Notes under the pieces: model-generated
The model's input: the letters and a program-made list of their open reading frames with translations, nothing else
Told to the model about the DNA's origin: nothing
The model's database searches: none
Shown: in pieces, positions 8,788 through 16,386 of the stretch
How the letters are laid out: each line of letters starts with the position of its first letter
How positions within the stretch are numbered: the stretch's first letter is position 1
Made by a program: the position numbers and the translations under genes
Assembly (NCBI GenBank): GCA_036568625.1
Contig: DATCSF010000010.1
Location: 1-40,404, forward strand
From: 66-474 sp036568625
GTDB lineage: Bacteria > Pseudomonadota > Gammaproteobacteria > Xanthomonadales > Rhodanobacteraceae
Length of the DNA stretch: 40,404 nt
Direction of reading: 5' to 3'

Positions 8788-8971
8788 GACCGGCCTCCTA
8801 TTGTTTTCGCTCGCCTCCAGACGAGCGGAACCAGCCTCGGAACGTCGTGCGCTCGCGGGAAAACCGACGTGGTTGCCGGCCCGGCCGGCATGGCGGTCAC
8901 GGCAGGCTGTCAACACCTTGCCGCTCCCGCGCGGCGGCAATAGGCTTGCACGATTATCATGACGCGCAACG

Positions 8972-11900
8972 ATGCCGATCCGCTACGTCCACCTGCGCAC
9001 CCATAGCGAATACTCGCTGCGCGACTCGACCATCCGGGTTCCGGAAAAACCCGAATACGGCGATCCGGCCAAGGCGAAACAGGCGAACCTCGTCAGCCGC
9101 GCGGTGGATCTGGGTCTGCCGGCATTGGCGTTGACGGACGACTCCAACCTGTTCGCGCAGATCAAGTTCTACCGTGCCGCCGAAAAGGCCGGCGTCAAGG
9201 CCATCGTGGGTTGTGATGCGTGGGTCGCCAATCCCGACGATCCCACACGCCCCGACCGCCTGACGCTGCTGTGCCGCGATCATGCCGGCTATCTCAACCT
9301 GACCCGCCTGATCTCACGCGGATGGCTGGAGGGCCAACATGCCGGACGCGCGCAGTTGCAGGCGGATTGGCTGGACGGCGCCGTAGGCGGGTTGTTCGCG
9401 ATCGCAGGACGCGACAGCGCCTGCGGACGCCTGCTGGCCGCGCAACGCGAGCACGACGCGTGGACGAACCTGGACGTCCTGCGCCGCCATTTCGAGGATG
9501 GGCTGTACGTCGAAATCACCCGCACGCGCCGCGAAGGCGAGGAAGCCTTCAACGCGCAGGCACTGCAGCTTGCCTCGCGGCTGGATCTGCCCATTCTCGC
9601 CACCAACGACGTGCGATTCCTCGACGCCGACGATTTCGAGGCGCACGAGGCACGCGTGTGCATCCAGCAGGGTTACCAGCTTTCCGACCCGCGCCGGCCG
9701 CACGCGTATTCGACCGAACAATGGCTGAAGCCCGCCGATGCGATGGCGGACTTGTTCGCAGATCTCCCCGAGGCGCTGGACAACACGGTCGAGCTCGCCA
9801 GGCGCTGCAATCTCGAACTTTCGTTCGGCAAGTACTACCTGCCCGCGTTTCCGGTTCCCGCGAGGGATACGCTGGAATCGTGGATCACCAGCCAGGCGCG
9901 GGAAGGCCTCGAGCAACGCCTCACCGAAGCGGGCCTGGCCGCTGGCCACACCCGCGAGGATTACGAATCGCGCCTGGAGCTCGAACTGGACGTGATCGGC
10001 AAGATGGGCTTCGCCGGTTACTTCCTGATCGTGTCCGACTTCATCCGCTGGGCCAAATCGCGCGACATTCCAGTGGGGCCCGGACGCGGTTCGGGCGCAG
10101 GCTCGGTGGTGGCGTGGTGCCTCAAGATCACCGACCTCGATCCGCTGCGCTTCGGCTTGCTGTTCGAACGTTTCCTCAATCCCGAACGCGTGTCCATGCC
10201 CGACTTCGATGTCGACTTCTGCATGGAACGCCGCGACGAAGTGATCGCCTACGTCGCCGAGAAATACGGCCGCGATCAGGTCAGCCAGATCATCACCTAC
10301 GGCTCGATGGCGGCGAAAGCCGTGCTGCGCGATTGCGGCCGCGTGCTCGGCATGCCGTATGGGCAGGTCGACAAGATCGCGAAACTGATCCCGCGGATGC
10401 CGCTGGACCTGACGCTGTCCGACGCGCTGGGCTTGAGCGAGAAATCCAGGAAGGAACCCGATCGGGTGGTGCGCGAGTTCTGCGATGCGTACCAGCAGGA
10501 CGACGAAGCGCGCACACTGATCGACCTCGCGCTGAAACTCGAGGGCCTCACCCGCAACGCCGGCAAGCACGCCGGCGGCGTGGTGATCGCGCCGACGCCA
10601 CTCACCGACTTCGCGCCGCTGTATTCGGAACCCGGCGGCGCCGGCGTCGTCACGCAATACGACAAGAACGATGTGGAAACCGTGGGCCTCGTGAAGTTCG
10701 ACTTCCTCGGCCTGCGCACGCTCACGATCATCGACTGGGCGGTCAAGGCCATCAACGCGCGCCGCACGCAAACCGGCGAGGCGCCACTCGACATCGCCGC
10801 GCTGCCGCTGGACGATCCGGAAGTGTTCCGGATGTTCCGCGAAGCACGCACGGTCGCGGTGTTCCAGTTCGAAGGCGGCGGCATGCAACGGCTTTTGAAG
10901 GACGCCAAGCCGGACCGCTTCGAAGACCTGATCGCACTGAACTCGCTGTTCCGCCCCGGCCCGATGGACCTGATCCCGAGTTACGTCGCGCGCAAGCACG
11001 GCCGCGAGCCGGTCACCTATCCCGATCCGCGGGTCGAACCGGTCCTGCGCGAAACCTTCGGCATCATGGTGTACCAGGAGCAGGTGATGCAGATGGCGCA
11101 GATCGTCGGCGGCTATTCGCTGGGCGGCGCCGACCTGCTGCGCCGCGCGATGGGCAAGAAGGTGCCGGCCGAAATGGCCAAGCACCGCGGCGTCTTCCGC
11201 GACGGCGCGATGCAGAACGGCGTGCCGGAGAAAAAGGCCGACGCGATCTTCGACCAGATGGAAAAATTCGCGGGCTACGGCTTCAACAAGTCGCATGCTG
11301 CCGCGTACTCGCTGGTCGCGTACCAGACCGCGTGGCTGAAGACACACTACCCCGCCGAGTTCATGGCCGCGACGATGTCGTCCGACATGGATTCGACGGA
11401 CAAGCTGGTGCAGTTCATCGAGGACGCGCGCGGCATCGGGCTCTCGGTGCTGCCACCCGACGTCAACACCTCGGACTACCACTTCGTCGCGATTCCACAG
11501 GGCGGTCCGGTCGAGCACGACGCGATCCGCTATGGCCTGGGCGCGATCAAGGGCGTGGGCCGCGCGGTATGCGAGTCGATTGTTGCGGCGCGCGCGTCGG
11601 GCGGGCCGTTCCGCGACCTCGCCGATTTCTGCGCACGCATGGACCCCGGCAAATTGAACAAGCGCGTGTTCGAGGCGCTGATCCAGGCGGGTGCGATGGA
11701 TTCCCTGGGCGCCAACCGCGCGACGCTGACCGCGCAACTGCCGGAAGCCGTGAAGGCCGCCGAACAGAGCCTGCGCGACCGCGAAGCCGGGCAGAACGAC
11801 ATGTTCGGCGCCGCGTTGGCGCCGATCGCGACGGTCGCGATCGCCACCCCGCCACAGCCGCCGTGGACGCTCGAACGCAGGCTGGCCGGCGAACGCGCCA

Positions 11901-12571
11901 CGCTCGGGCATTATCTTTCCGGGCATCCCACCGATCCCTGGCGCGGGGTGTTGGCACAACTTACGACCTGCCCCATCGGCGAAATCGCGGCTCGCTACGA
12001 GCCGCCCGCACCGCGGGGCGGCGACGACGGCGAGAACCGCTATCGGCGTGCGCCGGAAACGCCATGGGCCGTCGCGGGCATGGTCGTCAAGGTGTTCCGG
12101 CACGGCGAGGCCGGCGCCGGGGTGCGCGTCGAGGATTGGTCGGGCGCGATGACCACCAATTTCTTCCGCGACGCAATGGAGGAGTACGGCGCGCTGCTGC
12201 AACCCGACGCCATCCTGGTGATCGAAGGCGGATTGGCCTTCGATGATTTTCGCGGGGAACTGCGCGTGCGCGCGCGCCGCGTGTGGACGCTGGACGAAGC
12301 CTGTGAAGCCGGGACGCGGGTACTACGCATTGGTGTCAACGGCATCGACGCGGGCTTCGTATCCAACTTCAAGCGCGCGCTCGCGGGCCACTGCGGCGGC
12401 CGCACCCCGTTGCTGCTCACCGGCTACCGCAACGCGACGGGCAGCGCCGACATCCGGCTCGGCGACGAATGGCGCGTCCGCGTCAACACCGAGCTGCTGC
12501 GCAATCTGGCCGAAGTACCCGGCGTGAAGTCGGTGCAACCCTCGCTGGCCCGGCCCGTCGCCGACTCGTAG
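8972..12571 (+). CDS. dnaE: DNA polymerase III alpha subunit
   Basis: DnaE is the replicative polymerase catalytic subunit (C-family). The 1199-residue protein starts with a PHP domain (YVHLRTHSEYSL, with the E. coli-like layout thought not to bind metal). The palm follows, with two catalytic aspartates in PDFDVDF (about residues 410-416) and the third in FDFLGL (D577). Next come the fingers and beta-clamp region (YGFNKSHAAAYSLVAYQTA), and an OB-fold plus C-terminal domain. The 184-bp gap before it holds no gene. A TATCAT hexamer (8955-8960) stands 11 bases from the ATG and could be a -10. Length is close to the E. coli protein (1160). Confidence 0.98.
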   Translation: MPIRYVHLRTHSEYSLRDSTIRVPEKPEYGDPAKAKQANLVSRAVDLGLPALALTDDSNLFAQIKFYRAAEKAGVKAIVGCDAWVANPDDPTRPDRLTLLCRDHAGYLNLTRLISRGWLEGQHAGRAQLQADWLDGAVGGLFAIAGRDSACGRLLAAQREHDAWTNLDVLRRHFEDGLYVEITRTRREGEEAFNAQALQLASRLDLPILATNDVRFLDADDFEAHEARVCIQQGYQLSDPRRPHAYSTEQWLKPADAMADLFADLPEALDNTVELARRCNLELSFGKYYLPAFPVPARDTLESWITSQAREGLEQRLTEAGLAAGHTREDYESRLELELDVIGKMGFAGYFLIVSDFIRWAKSRDIPVGPGRGSGAGSVVAWCLKITDLDPLRFGLLFERFLNPERVSMPDFDVDFCMERRDEVIAYVAEKYGRDQVSQIITYGSMAAKAVLRDCGRVLGMPYGQVDKIAKLIPRMPLDLTLSDALGLSEKSRKEPDRVVREFCDAYQQDDEARTLIDLALKLEGLTRNAGKHAGGVVIAPTPLTDFAPLYSEPGGAGVVTQYDKNDVETVGLVKFDFLGLRTLTIIDWAVKAINARRTQTGEAPLDIAALPLDDPEVFRMFREARTVAVFQFEGGGMQRLLKDAKPDRFEDLIALNSLFRPGPMDLIPSYVARKHGREPVTYPDPRVEPVLRETFGIMVYQEQVMQMAQIVGGYSLGGADLLRRAMGKKVPAEMAKHRGVFRDGAMQNGVPEKKADAIFDQMEKFAGYGFNKSHAAAYSLVAYQTAWLKTHYPAEFMAATMSSDMDSTDKLVQFIEDARGIGLSVLPPDVNTSDYHFVAIPQGGPVEHDAIRYGLGAIKGVGRAVCESIVAARASGGPFRDLADFCARMDPGKLNKRVFEALIQAGAMDSLGANRATLTAQLPEAVKAAEQSLRDREAGQNDMFGAALAPIATVAIATPPQPPWTLERRLAGERATLGHYLSGHPTDPWRGVLAQLTTCPIGEIAARYEPPAPRGGDDGENRYRRAPETPWAVAGMVVKVFRHGEAGAGVRVEDWSGAMTTNFFRDAMEEYGALLQPDAILVIEGGLAFDDFRGELRVRARRVWTLDEACEAGTRVLRIGVNGIDAGFVSNFKRALAGHCGGRTPLLLTGYRNATGSADIRLGDEWRVRVNTELLRNLAEVPGVKSVQPSLARPVADS

Positions 12572-12641
12572 GCCAAGGGAAACCGGTCAAGGCGCACTTT
12601 CATGGCCGGCTGGCGCGGACGATGCTTGGCATTCAAACCCG

Positions 12642-12664
12642 AAATTGCATGCTGACCCCGGTTT
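12642..12664 (-). repeat. Short copy of a GGGGTCAG-type motif
   Basis: Read on the minus strand this is AAACCGGGGTCAGCATGCAA with a short tail. It closely resembles the AACCGGGTCAGAGTGC start of the inverted-repeat element at 15941-16024. The two sites suggest a dispersed intergenic sequence, but only this core is shared. Confidence 0.35.
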
Positions 12665-12681
12665 GGGTTTGCCGCGGCGGC

Positions 12682-12687
12682 TATAAT
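12682..12687 (+). promoter_or_regulatory. Probable accA promoter, -10 element
   Basis: A perfect TATAAT lies 29 bases before the accA start, in the only gap between dnaE and accA. No good -35 is seen at the standard distance. Transcription would start near 12694, giving a short leader with a weak Shine-Dalgarno (CAGGCG). Confidence 0.5.
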
Positions 12688-12716
12688 CGCGGCTTTGCCC
12701 CGCCCAGGCGCAAGCA

Positions 12717-13673
12717 ATGAACCCCAACTTCCTCGATTTCGAGCAGCCGATCGCGGAGCTGGAAGACAAGCTGCGCGAGTTGACCGCGGCCAGTCGCGAC
12801 AGCGCCATCGACGTGGACGACGAGGTCGGCAAACTGCGCGCCAAGCTGCGCAGCAAGACTGCGGAAATTTTCCGCAACCTGTCGCCCTGGCAGATCACGC
12901 AATTGTCGCGCCACCCGGGACGTCCGTACACCAACGATTACCTCGCGGTGATCTGCGACGAGTTCCACGAACTCGCGGGCGACCGCATGTACGCCGACGA
13001 CGCCGCGATCGTGGGCGGCCTGGCGCGCATCATCGGGCGTCCGGTGGTGGTGATCGGCCACCAGAAAGGCCGCGACATCAAGTCGAAAGTGCGCCGCAAT
13101 TTCGGAATGCCGCGCCCGGAAGGTTACCGGAAAGCGTTGCGTTTGATGAAGATGGCCGAACGCTTCGGCCTGCCGGTACTCACCTTCATCGACACGCCCG
13201 GCGCCTACCCGGGCGTTGGCGCCGAGGAGCGCGGACAGAGCGAAGCGATCGCGCGCAACCTCGCGGACATGGCTGAACTGAAGGTGCCGATCGTGTGCAC
13301 AGTGATCGGCGAAGGCGGCTCCGGCGGCGCGCTGGCGATCGGCGTGGGCGACCGCGTCAACATGCTGCAATATTCGACTTATTCCGTGATCTCGCCCGAG
13401 GGCTGCGCCTCGATCCTGTGGAAGAACGCAGGCCGTGCCAAGGACGCCGCCGAAGCGCTGGGCCTCACCGCGCCCCGCCTCAAGGAACTCGGGTTGATCG
13501 ACAAGATCATCCGCGAGCCCACCGGCGGCGCGCACCGCAACCCGCGGTCGATGGCGATCCGCCTGAAAGCCGTGCTGCTGAACCAACTCGACGAACTGCA
13601 GGCGCTGCCGATCGACGAACTGCTGCAGCAGCGTTATCAGCGCCTGCGCGGCTACGGCGCCTACCAGGATTAG
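12717..13673 (+). CDS. accA: Acetyl-CoA carboxylase carboxyltransferase subunit alpha
   Basis: AccA pairs with AccD to carboxylate acetyl-CoA to malonyl-CoA, the committed step of fatty acid synthesis. The 318-residue protein matches the E. coli length (319). It starts with the helical MNPNFLDFEQPIAELE segment and carries the crotonase-like core with FIDTPGAYPG, GEGGSGGALAIG and SPEGCASILWK. The position directly after dnaE is the common gammaproteobacterial order. The next gene starts seven bases after its stop. Confidence 0.98.
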   Translation: MNPNFLDFEQPIAELEDKLRELTAASRDSAIDVDDEVGKLRAKLRSKTAEIFRNLSPWQITQLSRHPGRPYTNDYLAVICDEFHELAGDRMYADDAAIVGGLARIIGRPVVVIGHQKGRDIKSKVRRNFGMPRPEGYRKALRLMKMAERFGLPVLTFIDTPGAYPGVGAEERGQSEAIARNLADMAELKVPIVCTVIGEGGSGGALAIGVGDRVNMLQYSTYSVISPEGCASILWKNAGRAKDAAEALGLTAPRLKELGLIDKIIREPTGGAHRNPRSMAIRLKAVLLNQLDELQALPIDELLQQRYQRLRGYGAYQD

Positions 13674-13680
13674 GCCCGCA

Positions 13681-14079
13681 ATGGCGGTCCACGGCATCGC
13701 CCACCTCAACCTGCGCGCGTCGGCGCAAACGATCGAACGCCTGCGCCGGTTCTACGTGGATGTCATCGGATTACGCGAAGGGCCGCGTCCCGCGTTTCGT
13801 TCCGGGTCGCGGGGATACTGGCTGTACGCAGGCACCCGCGCCGTATTGCACCTGACGATCGCGCAGGACGGCGGCGCCACCGTGCAGCCACGCGGCGTGT
13901 TCAACCACCTTGCCTTCGACTGTGATGACCCCGACGCAACCCGCGCGCGCCTCGACGCCGCCGGCGTCGCCTACAGCATCGGCGCGGTGGACGACCTCAA
14001 CCAGATTCAACTGTTCCTGACTGATCCCGCCGGCATCGGCGTCGAACTCACCTTCACAGTCTCGTCGACAGGCGGCTGA
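13681..14079 (+). CDS. VOC superfamily (glyoxalase/dioxygenase-fold) protein
   Basis: This 132-residue protein has the two beta-alpha-beta-beta-beta units of the vicinal oxygen chelate fold. Candidate metal ligands are the histidine in GIAHLNLRA, the histidine in FNHLAFDC and the glutamate in GVELTF, as in glyoxalase I-like and fosfomycin-resistance-like enzymes. The substrate cannot be told from the sequence. It is only seven bases downstream of accA and 30 upstream of tilS, so it is probably co-transcribed with accA. Confidence 0.85.
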   Translation: MAVHGIAHLNLRASAQTIERLRRFYVDVIGLREGPRPAFRSGSRGYWLYAGTRAVLHLTIAQDGGATVQPRGVFNHLAFDCDDPDATRARLDAAGVAYSIGAVDDLNQIQLFLTDPAGIGVELTFTVSSTGG

Positions 14080-14096
14080 TACGGTACCTCGCCCTT

Positions 14097-14102
14097 TATC
14101 AT
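14097..14102 (+). promoter_or_regulatory. Possible -10 element for a leaderless tilS transcript
   Basis: TATCAT ends seven bases before the tilS ATG, so transcription would start at or next to the start codon. No convincing -35 or Shine-Dalgarno is visible. Confidence 0.3.
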
Positions 14103-14109
14103 CGGTGGC

Positions 14110-15447
14110 ATGTCGACGCCAGGGCTGACCGAAACGCTGCAAGCAACACTGCGCGAAGGCGCGCCGGGTGCATTGTGCGTCGCCTTCAGCGGTGGACCGG
14201 ACTCCACCGCCCTGCTGCACGCGCTGGCACGGTTGCCGGAAGCACGCGCGCGCGGGCTGCGTGCATTGCACATCGATCACGGCTTGCATCCCGACAGCGG
14301 CGCCTGGGCGCGGCGATGCGCTGCGTTCTGCCGGGCATTGGACGTGCCGCTGACCACCGCCCGGGTGAAGGTTGACGATGCCCGCGGCGAGGGCATCGAG
14401 GCCGCGGCGCGCCGCGCGCGGCGCGCGGCGTTCGCCGCACACCTGCGCAATGGCGAATGGCTGGCGCTGGCGCACCATCGCGACGATCAAGTCGAAACCA
14501 TTTTGCTGAAACTGCTGCGCGGCGCAGGGCCGGAAGGCCTGGGCGGCATGCGCGCATTGCGGCCGTTCGCGGGTGGCCGCCTGTGGCGACCCCTTCTGGA
14601 AACGCCTCGCGAAATCGTGCGCAAGTATCTGTCAGAAAATGCGCTTGCCTGCATCGAGGATCCGGCCAATGATGACCCGCGCTTCGCCCGCAACGTGCTG
14701 CGAAGGGACGTCCTGCCGCGCATCGCAAGGCACTGGCCGCACGTGGACGCATCGATCCTGCACGCCGCGCGGCTGTGTCGCGCGGCCGCCGATCATATCG
14801 ACGAAGCCGCGCAAGCCGCGCTTGCCAACCTTCGGCGTGAAGCGGACACGCTGGACGTGGCGGGCTGGCTGGCGTTGCCGGATGCCCTGCGCGCGCCGGT
14901 GCTGGACAATTGGCTGCACGCGCGCGGACTTCCCGCCCCGCCGGATGCCACGCGCGTGGAACTGGCACGGCAAGCCGCGCATGCCGCGGACGACAGCGTG
15001 CCCCTGGTTGCGTGGCCGCACGCGGAAGTCCGCGTCTGGGACGGCCGCCTGCACGGCACGCCTCCGCTGGCGCCTCTGCCGGGCGAGTGGCAAGCGGGAT
15101 GGAACGGCGCGCCGCTCGCGCTGCCGCAGGATTGCGGCGCGCTGGTGCTCGAAGCGAAGAATCCAGCGTCACCGCTTGCGGACGACGCACGTCTGGATGG
15201 GCCGTTGACGGTGCGCTTTCGCCGTGGCGGCGAACGGATCAAGCCCGCGGGCGATGTCCATACGCGCGAATTGCGCGACCTGTTCCAGCGCACCCGCATG
15301 GCGCCATGGTTGCGTGGACGCTGCCCGCTGGTTTTCGAGAATGACGAATTGATCGCAGTCGCCGGCCTGTGGTTCAGCGAGCATGGCGGGGCCTTCTTCG
15401 ATGCCCGCGGCGCGAGCCCGCGCTGGCTGCCACCGAAATGGGCATGA
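14110..15447 (+). CDS. tilS: tRNA(Ile)-lysidine synthetase TilS
   Basis: TilS converts cytidine 34 of the AUA-reading tRNA(Ile) to lysidine, using ATP and lysine. The 445-residue protein has the PP-loop SGGPDST at residues 27-33, then HIDHGLHPDS and ALAHHRDDQVETILL. The core ends with GGMRALRPF and RPLLETPREIV, and the C-terminal substrate-binding domain has FRRGGERIKPAG. Length is as expected for gammaproteobacteria (about 430). It follows accA and the VOC gene, a common position. No Shine-Dalgarno is seen before the ATG. Confidence 0.97.
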   Translation: MSTPGLTETLQATLREGAPGALCVAFSGGPDSTALLHALARLPEARARGLRALHIDHGLHPDSGAWARRCAAFCRALDVPLTTARVKVDDARGEGIEAAARRARRAAFAAHLRNGEWLALAHHRDDQVETILLKLLRGAGPEGLGGMRALRPFAGGRLWRPLLETPREIVRKYLSENALACIEDPANDDPRFARNVLRRDVLPRIARHWPHVDASILHAARLCRAAADHIDEAAQAALANLRREADTLDVAGWLALPDALRAPVLDNWLHARGLPAPPDATRVELARQAAHAADDSVPLVAWPHAEVRVWDGRLHGTPPLAPLPGEWQAGWNGAPLALPQDCGALVLEAKNPASPLADDARLDGPLTVRFRRGGERIKPAGDVHTRELRDLFQRTRMAPWLRGRCPLVFENDELIAVAGLWFSEHGGAFFDARGASPRWLPPKWA

Positions 15448-15528
15448 CGCGCGATGGCGCGGGCAGCCGTTCAGGCGGCGTCCACGCCGACCGCGATAAC
15501 AAGACCCGGGTCACAGGAGGAAGCCGAC

Positions 15529-15939
15529 ATGAAAACCACACGCATCGCCGCCATCGTCGCGCTCGCGCTTGCGGGCGCCGGTCTCGCCGCCACGCCGGCG
15601 CTGGCCGACCCACCGCCGTGGGCGCCCGCGCACGGCTGGCGCGCCAAGCACCAATACGTCTATTACCCGTCGGCCGAGGTCTACTACGAACCAGCTTCGA
15701 GGATGTGGTTCTGGTTTGGCGGCGACGGTTGGCAGGCCGGCCTCAGCCTGCCGATCGCATTGCACGGATTTGTGAGCACGGGGGGCGTGAACATCGCGCT
15801 CGACGTCGATCAGCCATATCTGCGCAACGACTACGTGGTACGCCACTACGGCGGCCACCAGCATCATTGGTGGCGCGACGACGATCGCGGGCATGGGCGC
15901 GGCCACGGGAAACACGGCGGCCACGGTCACCACCACTGA
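15529..15939 (+). CDS. Small secreted protein with histidine-rich tail
   Basis: The product has 136 residues. ATG 15529 is chosen because a strong AGGAGG box lies eight bases upstream and the first 25 residues form a signal peptide ending ATPALA; the upstream in-frame start at 15454 would bury this signal. The mature part is rich in Trp and Tyr (YVYYPSAEVYYEP, MWFWFGGDGWQAG). It ends in a run of His, Gly, Arg and Asp (GHGRGHGKHGGHGHHH), which could bind metal ions. I do not recognise the family. It is likely a periplasmic or surface protein with its own transcript. Confidence 0.8.
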   Translation: MKTTRIAAIVALALAGAGLAATPALADPPPWAPAHGWRAKHQYVYYPSAEVYYEPASRMWFWFGGDGWQAGLSLPIALHGFVSTGGVNIALDVDQPYLRNDYVVRHYGGHQHHWWRDDDRGHGRGHGKHGGHGHHH

Positions 15940-15944
15940 AAACC

Positions 15945-16024
15945 GGGTCAGAGTGCTGTCCAAACCGCGGTGCACGCCGAACCCCGGACGCATGAACCGT
16001 TATCCGGACAGCGCACTCTGACCC
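15945..16024. repeat. Imperfect inverted-repeat element
   Basis: GGGTCAGAGTGCTGTCC (15945-15961) is the reverse complement of GGACAGCGCACTCTGACCC (16006-16024), except for two extra bases in the right arm. The arms enclose 44 bases. The element starts six bases after the stop of the histidine-rich gene and ends where the ndh remnant begins. It could be a miniature mobile element or REP-like hairpin that also ends transcription. A GGGGTCAG-like copy lies at 12642-12664. Confidence 0.6.
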
Positions 16025-16283
16025 CGCTGGCAGCCGCGCCCAAGCCGATCCGCGCGGCGCGCCGATCCCGGTCGCCGCTTCGATCCAAAACATTGCGGTG
16101 CCTGCGCACGACGTGCCGCAGCAGCGCTGCGATGTCCGGCCCGAACAAACTGGCGCCGGCCAGCTGATACAGCAGCGACCGGGTGCTTGGCGCGATCGAC
16201 CGGGGTCATGCGCGCGCGGTCCATAGCCCGCCGAAACCACTACCAAGGTTCACGACGTGAAGCTGTGGCGCGCCCGTATCCAT
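16025..16283 (-). pseudogene. Remnant of a type II NADH dehydrogenase (Ndh) gene, N-terminal part
   Basis: Read on the minus strand from ATG 16281-16283, the frame gives MDTGAPQLHVVNLGSGFGG followed by LWTARA and a stop. This is the start of an NDH-2 or FAD/NAD(P)-dependent oxidoreductase with its GxGxxG dinucleotide motif. The next frame gives MTPVDRAKHP, like the end of beta-2 (VTLVDRxNHH). A further shift gives SLLYQLAGASLFGPDIAALL then RHVVRRHRNV, matching the family segment LLYQVATAGLSAPDIAAPLRH. The order is correct, with at least two frameshifts and a small deletion. About 85 codons remain, and homology stops at the inverted repeat at 16024. The identification is from recalled family motifs. 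Confidence 0.7.
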
Positions 16284-16386
16284 AAGCTCCGCATGCCCTG
16301 CCGCGCAGCGCCCATGACGCTCGGCACTGGACTGGGGCGCGCGGCGCGCGATCATCGGGTTTCCTTTTGAGCTTTGGGGATGCGCC

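Noticed and set aside
8808..8827. CGCTCG...CGAGCG hairpin after rnhB, considered as a terminator.
   Set aside because: Six-base stem with an eight-base loop and no U-tract; not better than chance in GC-rich DNA.
9314..12202. A 962-codon minus-strand frame across dnaE, and a 1008-codon plus-strand frame at 9220.
   Set aside because: Both are His/Arg-rich shadows of dnaE codon bias with no family features.
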